DNA of 64,000 bases, from NCBI GenBank assembly GCA_017506865.1, contig JAFCMP010000006.1, positions 62,001 to 126,000 of the forward strand, given 5' to 3'. This document shows, in pieces, positions 25,001 to 34,669 of the stretch. A program made the position numbers and the translations under genes. Origin of the DNA: Tribonema minus. Its lineage: Eukaryota; Sar; Xanthophyceae; Tribonematales; Tribonemataceae. Below the pieces are notes generated by a model. That model was not told the DNA's origin. It searched no databases and was given only the letters and a program-made list of their open reading frames with translations. How positions within the stretch are numbered: position 1 is the first letter of the stretch; every line of letters starts with the position of its first letter.

Positions 25001-28000
25001 GATTAGGGCTGGGGGTAAGATTGATTCTAGGGCGGTGGAGGTGCTGACGTTCCTCGTCACCAAGACCAAGGTCAAGGAGGAGCTCGGTGAGGATTGGTAG
25101 TAGGTTTAGGGTTAGCGTTTTGTACCAAAGTTGCTTCCAACAACTAAAGATCCTAACAACTGAAGTACCAGGAGTGTTCCATGTTTCTACAGGCTTCGGG
25201 CGGCAGAGATGCTGACGTTCCTCGTCACCAAGACCAAGATCAAGAAGGAGCTTGGTGAGAATTGGGGGTAGGTAGGGTTAGGGCTAGGGTTGGGAACAAG
25301 GGCGGCAGAGGTGCTGACGTTCCTCATCACCAAGACCAAGGTCAAGTTGGAGCTAGGTTAGGATCAGATTGAGGACTAGGGTTAGGGTTAGGGTAAGGGT
25401 CGGTGTAAGGGCGGTAAAGGTGCGCATGTTTCTCGGTGAGAGCAGGGGCAAAGCAGGGAGGGGCTAACGCTCCTTGTTACCAAGACCAAGACCAAGGACG
25501 AGCTAGGTGATGCTCATGTGCGTCAGTGAGAGATAGGGTTGACATAACCCTAACCCTAACCCTAAAGGCGGGAAGGACCTCACATTCCTTGTTACCAAGA
25601 CCAAGGCCAACCCTAACCTTAACCCTAACCGTGAGCTAGGTGAGCGGTTGGGTGAGGCCACGTAGTGTTTGGCGATAATGTTAGGGTTAGGGCGGTGGAG
25701 GTGCTTACTTGCCTTGTCACGAAGGTCAATGCCAAGGAGGAGCTGGTGAGGCTGAGTTTGAAGCTACGGCTACGTCAGGGTTAGCATATACCATCTCAGG
25801 CAACGATCAGGGCTCAAAATTGCAAATGCCGACCTTCTCCCCCCGTGCAGCATTGCAATGTTCCAAACACGCGTACATCTGTGTGTTTGTCACATTCAAT
25901 ACGGGCCAGGCACCCCACATTGACACGTGCCCAAGCTCTGAACACTCTGCGAAGAACGTACCCAGGCATACTGAGTGCGCCCTTGACACGACCCCCCCCC
26001 CCCCTCCCCCTTTGACATGAGCTCCCCCCCCCCCCAAACCCCCAACACTCCATCGCCGCGCGCAGCATTCGGCAGCGCGCGCTGCAAGGCCAGCCTGGAG
26101 CGTCTGTGCAAAGCCGCCAAGGCCGTCAATGGGCGCAGGCCCATGAGCCCCCTGCCCCCCCTCCCCCCCCCCCCTTAGTGCGCCCTTGACATAGCCCCCC
26201 TCCCCCCCCCCCCCCTCAATCCATCGCCGCGCGCAGCATTCGGCAGCGCGCGCTGCAAGGCCAGCCTGGAGCGCCTGTGCGAAGCGGCCAGGGCCATAAA
26301 CGGCCGCAGCCCCATGGCCTACGGCCTCGCGTCCATCTTTGCGACGCTCGCCGTGAGCCGCGACGAGCTCAAGGCGGAGGCGCTGCGCGACAAGGAAATT
26401 TCCGTGGAGCAGTACGAGCAGCTGCAGAAGGTGAGCTTGGTTGCTGAGCGCTGTGACAGGCAAGGCAGCCCAACCCTAAGTAGCTGCGGGGGGGGGGGGG
26501 GGGGGGGTGAAGGCTGAGGCGCTGCGCGACAAGGAGATCTCCGTGGAGCAGTACGAGCAGCTGCAGAAGGTGAGCTGCTGCTGAGCGCTGCTGCAGCGGA
26601 GCTTTTTTGCCTGAGCGCTGTGACGCAGAGGCGCTGTGCGATGAGGAGATCTTCGTGGCGCCGTACGAGCAGCTGCAGAAGGTGAGCTGCTGCTGAGCGC
26701 TGCTGCAGCGGAGCTATTCTGCCTGAGCACTGTGCCAGGCAAGGCAGCCCTGATCCCTTGCTTACTGCTCGCCGGATCACGGAGAGTCACGAGCAGCTCC
26801 AGAAGGTGAGCTGCCGAACATGGCTGCAACGGAGCTTTGTTGCTGAGCACTGTGATGAGCAAGGCAGCCCTAAGCATTGCTTACTGCTCGTCATTGCAGC
26901 GCAGCGTGGTGTGGTCATTGCTGAGCGCTGTGACAAGCAAGGCAGCCCCCCAGCCCTAGCTGCAGGGCGGGGGGGGGTCATGCGTGATTTGCCTCGGCGG
27001 AGAGGCAACGGCATGCACTGCAAGGCTGCGGCTCTGACCTTGAACCTAACCCTAACCTCAAGTAGGACAGGACATGACAGGCACAGATGTATGTATGTCA
27101 CCATAGCTGCCTTACCTGCCCGCGGTAAGACAAATATTGTGGCGCTGTCGGCAACGTTGTTGTCTTACCTGTCTTATACGGGCGCCAGCTTTTTCAGGTG
27201 ACTGCGGTGGAGCTCTGTTGCTGAGCGCTGCAACAGGCAAGGCAGCCCTAAAACCCCTTGCTTACCGCTCGTCAGATCGCGGAGAGTCACGGGCAAAGAC
27301 CACAAGGTTGGTTCGCTGATCCTAACACAGATGAATGACCCCATCTATACATCCATGTCCCCACAAACTCACTGCTCCCTCTTCTTCCCTTCGTGCGCTG
27401 CGCCCCTGACGCGTCAGATCGCGTAGAGTCACAGCAGCACCCCACAAACAACCCCCCCTTTCTTTCAAGTCCCTTCGAACTCACTGCCCCCTCTTCCTCT
27501 CGCGCGCCGTGCCCCTGACTCGTCAGATCGCGGAGAGTCACGGGCAGGGCCCCAAGGACGACCGTCTGGACCCAGCACAGATGAACGGCCGCACCCTGCT
27601 AGCACACACTGCCTCTTCCTTCACGCACTTCCTCTGCTCTCACGCTTACGGGTTGTCAAGATTGCGGAGAGTCACAGGCAGGGCCTCAGCGACGACCCCT
27701 CAACATCTGAGTCACCCCCAACTTCCACATCCCCACACACTCACTTCACCCTCTTCCCCTCGCGCGCCGCGCCCCTGTATCGTCAGATCGCGGAGAGTCA
27801 CGGGCAGGGCCCCACGGACGACCCGCTGGACGCGGACACGGCGGAGGCGGCGTGCAGGCGCGCGGCAGCGCTCGTCGCGGCGGGCGGCGTGGCAGCGCTC
27901 CGCACGATCGCGGACGGCGCGAGCGCCACCACGCAGCTCGCCATCGCGCAGTGCTACAGGCGCGTGTGCTGCGAGCCGAGCGCGCGCGGGCGCGTCGTGC

Positions 28001-30687
28001 AGCAGGGCGGCCTGAGCGCGCTCATCAACATGGCGGGGGGGGGTGGGGGAGATGGGGGGGAGGGGGGGGAGAAGGGGGTCGCGGGCGAGGCGCGGCACGC
28101 CCTCGCCAAGACGCTCGTCACGACGAACCCGAACCTGCTGACGGAGGCGCAGCGGCTGGGCTGCGTGGCGCCGCTGGTGGCGCTGGCGCGCGCGCACGGC
28201 GCGACGAACCTGCAGCAGTTCGAGGCGCTGCTCGCGCTGACGAACCTGGCGAGCACTGGCAACGCGGTGCGCGCGCGCGTGGCGTCGGAGCGCGGCGTGG
28301 CAGCACTCAGCTATCTCATGTTCTCGGACCACGAGCTCGTGCGCCGCGCGGCGACGGAGGCCATGGTCAACATGCTGCCGCACCCCGACGCGCTGCAGCA
28401 CCTGCGCTCGAAGGACGGCGCGCGGCTGTGGCTCGCGTTTGCGGGTGAGCGGCGGCATCGAGGGTTAGGGTCAGAGCTACTTAGGATGTTGTAGGTGTCG
28501 GGGGGGGGGTAGAGTAGGGGTTATGATCATGCAGTGGCTTGCCGTATGGTTGGGGCTGAATGAGGGGTTGGGGTGAGTGCGAGACGTGGAGTGATCTGCC
28601 GCCGTACGAGTTGAAATTGAGCAGTCATTGCACGACTGGAGTCAGGGCACGGTTGCAGCAAACTCAGGCGCGCTGTTGAAACCGCAGGCGAAAAACCCAG
28701 GCGGCGGCTCTGGCGGCGCTCTGAGCACTGCCTCTTCACTGTGTCTATCATGGAGACCTGTCCACTTGGCTTCGTAGAGTATCGCACGCGCGCTGCGCGC
28801 AGGCGTTGCCGACAAAGACTGCTGTCGCGGCCCTGAGCATTGCCACTTTTTGCATTTTGCCGGCTTCACGCAGAGCTCCCTGACTTCGGCCGCGCGCCGC
28901 TTGCAGACGCTGCCGACGAGGGGTCCCAGGCGCGTTCGACTTGTGCGGCGGTTGCAAGGGGGTCCTCTCTCAGCGGCTGTGCATGCCATACGCACGCTGC
29001 TCGCAGGACCTCGTGACGGTGCTCTGGCAGCACCTGAGCACTGCACCTGCCCGCTTCCACAATGAAGTTTTATTGCTCAAGTTCATCGCTGAGCATTGCT
29101 GCGTGCGCGCTGTGCTGCCCGCAGGCATCGCGGAGGAGGACCGTGCGACGGCGCTCTGGCAGCACCTGAGCACTGCGGCTTCCCTCGTTCAATGAGCACG
29201 CAGCGACCTTAGCCTCAACCTCATGACTTGCCACACGCGCACTGCCCGCAGGCATCGCGGACGAGGACCGCGCCACAGCGCTGGCGGCGGCGGGCGGCAT
29301 CGCCATGGCGTGCGGCGACGAAGGCGTCGCGGCAGCGCTCGTCGAGGCGGGCGCGCCGCAGACGCTGGCGGAGCTGCTGAGCGCTGGCGACGCGGACATT
29401 GCGCACAGGGCGGCGGTCGCGGCGGCGACGCTGCTGGCGCACGGGGGAGAGACCGCGGACGCGATGCGGGGGTGCAAAGGTGCGATTAGGGTGTGTTTAT
29501 CTCAGCGACAAAACTGTATAGTTGAAGTTGGAGTTTATGGTACAGTTGAAGTTCAGTCAGGGCGGTAGATTCGGACGGCGGAGCTGCTGAGCGCTGGCGA
29601 CGCGGACATTGCGCACAGGGCGACAGTCGCGGCGGCGACGCTGCTGGCGCATGGGGGCGAGACTGCGGACGCGATGCGCGGGTGCAAAGGTGCGATGATT
29701 GAAGTTTGATGGGGGTGCTTGTAGAGGGGGGTCACCAGGGGGGGGGGGCGGGCAGTTGCTAAGTGCAGGCGCAAGGTTTGAGATTAGGATTCTGGGGCTT
29801 CTGCACGCGTGTCAAGTGGATGTTGAAGTTTCATGATTGCCGACCAGATGGCGCAATGCGATGCGCAGGTGCGAGGTGCAATGCTCGGCTCATGCACACG
29901 TGAAGCAGATATCAAAGGTCCACGAGTGCCTAATGGAGGGCGTGTGAAGTGACGGTGGCAGAGCTGCTGAGCACTGACGGCGCTGCCGCCTGTAAGCAGC
30001 GGCGGCCCTGCGGCGACGCCCCTCATGTACAGTGGCAAAGCGATTTAATGCAGCTCGCAGTTCCGAAGGGTATTGTGTTGAAAGGTGACGGTGAAGTTCA
30101 ACCCTATCTTCATTGCGTTGAAGGAATCGCGTACTCAGGCGGCGACGCCCCGTGCGCCGATGGACCTGCTCGCTGCGCTGGCGATCTGCTGCGTACCTCG
30201 CCTTGAGCCTCGCAACCTCATGCTCCTGAGCACTGCTGCGGCCAACACGCCTCTGTTCATCAGCCATCGCATTGCCAAATTTCTTGACCGTAATCCATCC
30301 TACCTGTCGCCTCATAGCCAAAACTCATCACCGTAAACCATCTCAACTGTCGCCTCAGTGTGCCAAAACTCTTCATCGTAAGCCATCCCAACTGTTGCCT
30401 CATTGCTACCAAAGCTCTTCGCCTTATACCACCCCAACTGTCGCCTCACTTTTGCCAAAGTTCTTCTCCTTAAACCATCCCAACTTTTGCGTCACTGCCA
30501 AGGTTCCTCACCGTAAACCATCCCAAACTTCGCCTCAGACCTCGTGAATCCAACGTTCTGCACTTTACTTCTTCTTGTTTTTGCCCCAGACCTAGTGGAT
30601 GCGCTGAAGGAGGCCGCAAACGCTGCGCCCACGGGCCACCCCGGCGCCGACGCGATACGCGAAGCCGCCGCAGCCATCAAGGGCTGA
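19082..30687 (+). CDS. unc45: UNC-45 family myosin chaperone (TPR + UCS), 9 exons, 1057 aa
   Basis: UNC-45 folds myosin motor domains and recruits Hsp90/Hsp70. Exons: 19082-19288, 20880-21935, 22463-22678, 23611-23811, 24462-24777, 26237-26430, 27787-28444, 29252-29479, 30590-30687. All phases agree. Residues 1 to about 125 hold three TPRs with the carboxylate-clamp pattern (EEAKAAGNAAF, LNNRAMAHWK, KALYKRAQCHARR). The central armadillo region is interrupted by Gly/Ala-rich loops at about residues 230-252, 300-345 and 393-418, making the protein longer than the roughly 930-950 aa of animal homologues. The UCS region carries the conserved FEALLALTNLAS and LMFSDHELVRRAATEAMVNM segments. It ends DAIREAAAAIKG. 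Almost every exon has outward copies of its edges in the adjoining intron, giving many alternative donors and acceptors. These exon choices are the ones that keep a conserved frame. Confidence 0.93.
20439..20520 (+). repeat. Telomere-like repeat in UNC-45 intron 1
   Basis: Degenerate CCCTAA-type units (AACCCGAACCCTACCCTTAC) are followed after about 30 bases by TTAGGG-type units (GGTTAGGGTTAGGGTTAGCC). The two halves face each other. It is interstitial: coding exons lie on both sides. Confidence 0.85.
22165..23047 (+). repeat. TTAGGG/GCTAGGG-type arrays in UNC-45 introns 2 and 3, with exon 3 end copies
   Basis: Arrays of TTAGGG, GCTAGGG and variants occur at 22165-22215, 22693-22740, 22782-22820 and 22867-23047. 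Between them the end of exon 3 (GGACAGCAGGAAGGAGGCGG, then CGGCGCTGCAG) is repeated twice, at about 22738-22780 and 22820-22862. Each copy is followed by a GTGCGC or GTGGGC donor-like sequence. The first copy has a G-to-T change (GACTAG) that puts a stop in the exon frame. Confidence 0.88.
23497..23577 (+). repeat. Upstream decoy copy of UNC-45 exon 4 start
   Basis: This duplicates the acceptor and the first 80 or so bases of exon 4, which begins at 23611, at a spacing of 114 bases. It keeps the polypyrimidine tract and CAG but reaches TAG in frame after RIAA. Using it would truncate the protein. Confidence 0.88.
23880..24185 (+). repeat. Three downstream copies of UNC-45 exon 4 end
   Basis: The real exon end (GTGATGACGCTGGCGTCGGC, then GTCGCTCAG) with its GTGAGC donor is at 23772-23817. 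It is copied at about 23888-23932, 24016-24062 (degenerate, CAGCTGAGC) and 24138-24184. ATTCATTCATCC-type microsatellite separates the copies. The first and last copies retain functional-looking CAG/GTGAG junctions. Confidence 0.88.
24247..24365 (+). repeat. Upstream degenerate copy of UNC-45 exon 5 start
   Basis: AACAGGAAA, then CAGAAGCGGTGTGTGCCGCG, then GCTCATGGACAGTCCGAGCG match the acceptor and first 120 bases of exon 5, which begins at 24462. Several indels break the reading frame. Confidence 0.75.
24882..25750 (+). repeat. At least seven copies of UNC-45 exon 5 end in intron 5, mixed with telomere-like repeats
   Basis: The exon end (GAGGTGCTGACGTTCCTCGT, then CACCAAGACCAAGGTCAAGG, then the GGTGAG donor) ends at 24777. 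Recognisable copies start near 24901, 25030, 25203, 25306, 25465, 25570 and 25691. A further trace is near 25412. Several retain a GGTGAG-type donor. TTAGGG-type runs lie between many of them (24882, 24985, 25100, 25270, 25377, 25680), and CCCTAA-type runs lie at 25545 and 25610. This is the densest case of exon-edge copying in the window. Confidence 0.92.
26050..26150 (+). repeat. Upstream copy of UNC-45 exon 6 start
   Basis: CCATCGCCGCGCGCAGCATT and the next 80 bases repeat the acceptor and start of exon 6 (26237) at a spacing of about 175 bases. A few substitutions change the peptide, and C-rich tracts flank both copies. The frame stays open for the copied part. Confidence 0.88.
26512..26815 (+). 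repeat. Three downstream copies of UNC-45 exon 6 end
   Basis: The exon end (GTGGAGCAGTACGAGCAGCT, then GCAGAAG) and GTGAGC donor at 26405-26436 recur with donors at about 26571, 26682 and 26806. The first copy includes GCGCTGCGCGACAAGGAGAT. All three keep AGAAGGTGAGC. GCTGAGCGCTG motifs follow the first two. Confidence 0.9.
27268..27710 (+). repeat. Four upstream copies of UNC-45 exon 7 start
   Basis: The acceptor and first bases of exon 7 (CGTCAG, then ATCGCGGAGAGTCACGGGCA) occur at about 27274, 27414, 27522 and 27656, before the real one at 27787. Spacing is 108-140 bases. The copies carry small changes, for example GCGTAG in the second, which creates a stop. The copy at 27522 extends into GACGACCGTCTGGACCC. 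The real acceptor is the last and the only one joined to a long open frame. Confidence 0.93.
28990..29190 (+). repeat. Upstream copies of UNC-45 exon 8 start
   Basis: CTGCCCGCAGGCATCGCGGA, then GAGGACCGTGCGACGGCGCT near 29118-29165 copies the acceptor and start of exon 8 (29252). A more degenerate copy (CGCAGGACCTCGTGACGGTG) lies near 29003. Both are followed by CTGGCAGCACCTGAGCACTG. Confidence 0.85.
29574..29694 (+). repeat. Downstream near-identical copy of UNC-45 exon 8 end
   Basis: About 118 bases repeat the end of exon 8 (from GCGGAGCTGCTGAGCGCTGG to GGGTGCAAAG) with the same GTGCGA donor. Only a few bases differ. It is the best preserved decoy and could act as an alternative exon end if an acceptor upstream were used. 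Confidence 0.92.
30270..30540 (+). repeat. Tandem repeat of about 55-60 bases in UNC-45 intron 8
   Basis: A unit containing CCRTAAACCATCCCAACTGT, CGCCTCA and GCCAAARCTCTTC is repeated about five times with drift. It lies just upstream of the last exon and ends before the T-rich acceptor at 30589. Confidence 0.8.
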
Positions 30688-32822
30688 GCCGTGATGACAT
30701 GCACAGCGCTCAGTTGAAGCGTCACACGTCGATACAGCATGCATGACGCGCACAGCTTGAAGTGGGCACTTGAAGTGGGCACGTCACCATGTTGCGGTTA
30801 GGCATAAATCGGGGGCGGCGAAGTGGCGTCCCCTATGTGTGCTCTGCAGCTGCGCGGTGGTGCACGGGGTCTGCAGCAGCGCTCAACGGCTGCACCGAGT
30901 CGAAGCTGTCACGCACATCATCACTACCTTTTTGATGTGGCCGTATGGTAAGCAACATGGGCAGCAGAAAGGCGTTGCCAGCTTGTGACGCTCACTGAGC
31001 TCCGTCTTGGCGGATTCGACAATCAACGTAATTGAGGGCGTACATCACAGCAGCGCGATGCGAGTGCGTGCGTTGCGCCCTACTGGCGCGACAGTCGCAG
31101 AGGAAGCACTGTGGTCAACAGTGCACCATGCAGCCCCAATAACACACAGCCAGTCACCAGCAGACAAGAGATACCCTGGCACCGCCGCAATGACGTCCTG
31201 GCTTTCCTACGCTGCGCTGAGTGGACCGTGTGCTGGCTTGCATCCACATTGCCAGTCGCGTGCACACATGATGTATTTCTGTGAACATAGCTGTTACTCT
31301 TGCCTGGTAGAGCAATGCGAAATGCTGCAAATTCTGCATCATGCACACAAGTGCAATGAAACTGTGGTGGCAGCGGCTGCCACGGCACTGATGCATGGCG
31401 CAGCGCAGCCTTATGTCGTAATCTTGCTCACTGACACTCTTGCCGGCCTCAGGGCCTTCTCATAAATGAAGGTGCGATGCGGGGCGGCAGCAGGCGCTAC
31501 TGTCTATGACCAATGACGTTGCCTCATGCCTCCCAGCATGCAGGACCTGGTACTTTTTATTTATTCTCGCCCAGGGCGCGAAAAAGCCCAGATGAATGGC
31601 ATCTAACTTGAAGCTTGCTGTCCGGAATCTACACATGTCGTGCAACAGTCTGAAAGTGTCTCAACGACAACCACTCAAAACCTGGTACTTGCGGTCCTCT
31701 CTTATTAGCCAAGGATGCGCCAGTTTTCATCTGCTCCACATGACTACGGAGCGGCTGTTCTGAAGGACATATGTCACAAGAAAGGCCTCAAGAATGGCCA
31801 GATGTTGAGCGGGGCAGTGCAGGCGGACTGAACGCAGAATGTCAGCTCCCTTACGTATATGCTTAAACAATTTGCACACTAGTTTTGCTGCTCCATTAGA
31901 AAGACCTTTTCCGACCCCTTGTCAAGGCCATGACACTTGATCAACACCTTCTATTGCGATAATGTCCCTTCCCTGTCTCATACAGTCTTGTGACAGGACA
32001 GGGTCCCCATCTTCAAATTTGATGCGGGGCGGCTACTAATAAGATGCTTCTGTAACCTGTTACCGGGGGAAAAACGGGGGACAGCGTGTGGCACTTGGCT
32101 TTGGCTTAGCACTGCAGAGCAGCGGTCGCCCCTGTGTTGGTGAAGTCCCGAGGTGAGAGCTAATGCAGCGATGGAGACGCGGTGGTAGTGGTGGCGATCG
32201 CAGTTGCAGCTTACAGGGAAGCTGAGCAGGAGGGAGCCAGGGCGATCGCAGCTAAAACGTGAAGTTGTTGAGAGAGGCTGCAGTGGGCTTGTGTGAAGGA
32301 GCAGTGCGCTTTCCCACGCGTGCATTGCACTGGTGGAAGGTTATCTTCAGTTTGCCGGCGCACACCGGCTTTGAGGGGACAGAGGGGCGGGCGATGCTGG
32401 GTACATGGGTTCACCAAGCAGCGAAAAATACTGTGGCGGTAGGCTGGGCTGCCGCAGCATGGCGCAGAAGGGCTCATGATATGCCATCAGCGGTTTTTAT
32501 TACGGATTTCTCTCGCTGTGACAGCTTTGTCTATCTGACAGTGGTGCCAGGACCGACAAAAGTTTCGAGGTGCACAAGCGAGCGGCAGTTCGCAGGCTCG
32601 GCACTGTCGGTGTCGGTGCTGCAGAAGTCGCAAGCTAGACAGTTGCATTTTAATAAGTTTAACGCTCTTGTACTAGGGAGCGTCAGCCAGCTGCGCTACC
32701 TATCTAGCTCACCTTAGCCGGCAAAACCTCTGCAGCAGCCAGCAGCAGCCATACACATGCAGCGAGAGCTCACCGCTCCGCCCCACCTTTGCCCCCCCTC
32801 CGTGCCCTCTTCCAGTTGAACC
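30688..32822. other. Intergenic stretch between UNC-45 and eL21
   Basis: It contains one ultra-short retrotransposon insertion (31545-31690). Open frames of about 150 codons lie around 31010-31465 and 32260-32717. Neither has a usual ATG start at its listed beginning or a recognisable domain. The last 100 bases before the eL21 ATG are pyrimidine-rich, with a possible 5' UTR acceptor (CTCTTCCAG at 32815). Confidence 0.4.
31545..31690 (-). mobile_element. 124-bp severely truncated copy of non-LTR family 2 with 11-bp target-site duplication
   Basis: The 11-base repeats ACCTGGTACTT at 31545-31555 and 31680-31690 flank 124 bases. That insert matches the 3' end of the family 2 elements at 39.1 and 44.7 kb (CTCGCYCAGGGCGCGAAAAA, then GAAAGTGTC and CAACGACAACCACTCAAA). 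Only the 3' tail was copied, the expected result of early abortion of reverse transcription. More divergence than copy B suggests an older event. Confidence 0.9.
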
Positions 32823-34631
32823 ATGCCTCACTCCTATGGGTACCGCGGGCGCACCCGCCAGATGTTCGCGCGGGGGTTCCGCAAGTCAGGGTACACCCCT
32901 CTGTCCACGTACATGACCAACTACAAACTTGGGGACTACGTGGACATCAAGGTCAACCCCTCCATACACAAGGGCATGCCCTTCAAGCACTACCACGGCC
33001 GCACCGGCGTCATCTACAACGTGACGAAGCGCGCCGTGGGCGTGCGCGTCAACAAGCAGGTGGGACGTCTCTTCAAGTCTCAACTTCAACTGACTGAGAA
33101 TCTGGTGCTGTCAGGCTGCTTTTAACAGTAGTGTATCTGAAGCGTTGCTGGCGTCTGCAGCAGCGATACAAGTGGAACTTGCTTTAATCAATTATGTCAC
33201 CCGCCTGCAACTTGCTCAGTATAGTGCTAGACCAAGCTGCTGCCTGTCTGCAAGGACCTACATGTACTCAGGACGCTGCAGCTTATAGGCGACCCAGTCA
33301 CTGGTTTTTCACCACATCCCTTGCAGTAACATACGCCAAATGCTCATCGAGCAATAATAGAATCAGCTGCAGTGCGTCTAGCCGGCGATGCGTCCGGACT
33401 CCGCTGACGTGGAGCTCAGATGCAGTGCCAGGCAGTGACGGAGCCTGGCGGATTGGAGGAGCGCTTTTCACCACGGCAGTGAAGGGGAGGGGAGGGGGGT
33501 GTGGTGCGGTGCGGGAGAGGAGGAGAACACGAGGGGGGAGAGGGGGCGAGGCGAGGCGAGGCCTTGGGACTGTGGAGCACTGCTGCTGTTAGCAGTGGCC
33601 ATGAATGACTTCGGCGCGGCTTGAAGCTCGTCTCGCCAGTCGGCTGGCGCTCGTGCTGCGGCGGCTGCACGCAGTTGGGCACTGCTGTGCGCACTCCACT
33701 CAACGTCCACGCTCTACGTTGTGAGCTCTGCGTTGTGAGCCGGAGCGCGCGCTGAGCTGTGAGCGCCAGCAACAACAGTCCCCCTTATTCGCGGCGCGCG
33801 GAGTGTTGTGACAGGTGTCGTGGTCGGGCGCGCTTAGCCGTCAGGCTCGCTGCCACAGCGTTGTGGGCAGTAGTACGTCATTGAGCGCTGCGATGTGGGA
33901 GCTGAGCGCTGCTGGACACCTTGAGAGGCAGCGTCGCGGGGCGGCGGATCAGAAATAGGGTTAGGGTTAGGTTTAGGGTTAGGGTTAGGGAGCAAAGACG
34001 CGCTTCGCGTCTCTGCGCTTTGTGCCGTTGTTGCCGCCACAACAGGTCGGCGCCCCACGCACGATGCTGACCATCGCTGCTGCCACTGCCGCTGCTGCTG
34101 CTGCGCTGCGCAGGTGAACGGGCGCATTCTGAAGAAGGCCATCACCGTGCGCGTGGAGCACATCCGCCCTTCCAAGTGCAGGTCAGTGCTCAACAAAGTA
34201 TCTACCTAGGGTTGAGGGTAAGGGTTAGGGCCAGGTGCCACGTGTGATGTCAAAGATGGGGTGGCGGGTGGCGGCAGCAGCGCGCCGCTCGGCCGGCGTT
34301 GACGCAACATTTGACTCGTGGCCAATGACTGCAGCAGCGGCGACCACGGTTATTGGTGGAAGCCACTTGCGGCTAACCATCCCTTGTCACCTAGAGCTCT
34401 TCGATCTTTTGATTCGTTTTTCATTAATGGGCCAGTGATAGCCCAGTGCAGGTCAGTGCGCACCGCACAAACTACCGCAGTTGAAGTCAATGATGGAGTG
34501 GCAGGTGGCAGCAGCGTCGCCGCCGGAACGATGGCAGCCTTGACCCGCCTGCGTTGATGGCATTACGCCTCCACGACGTGCAGAGATGAGTTGAAGCGCC
34601 CGCCGCATGAAGATACGCGGTTGCGCGCGCT

Positions 34632-34669
<38 letters not shown>

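Noticed and set aside
20439-25700. TTAGGG arrays as a chromosome end
   Set aside because: Coding exons of the same gene continue on both sides, and the arrays are short, degenerate and multiple. They are interstitial.
26062-26140. Upstream copy of exon 6 as a genuine extra exon of UNC-45
   Set aside because: It duplicates the peptide already encoded by exon 6 and has no clear donor before the C-rich tract. It fits the decoy pattern seen at the other exons.
31007-31465. 152-codon open frame downstream of UNC-45
   Set aside because: It begins at TTG, has no recognisable domain and no splice context.
32259-32717. 152-codon open frame just upstream of eL21
   Set aside because: It begins at GTG and shows no family signature. 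It probably lies in the eL21 promoter region.
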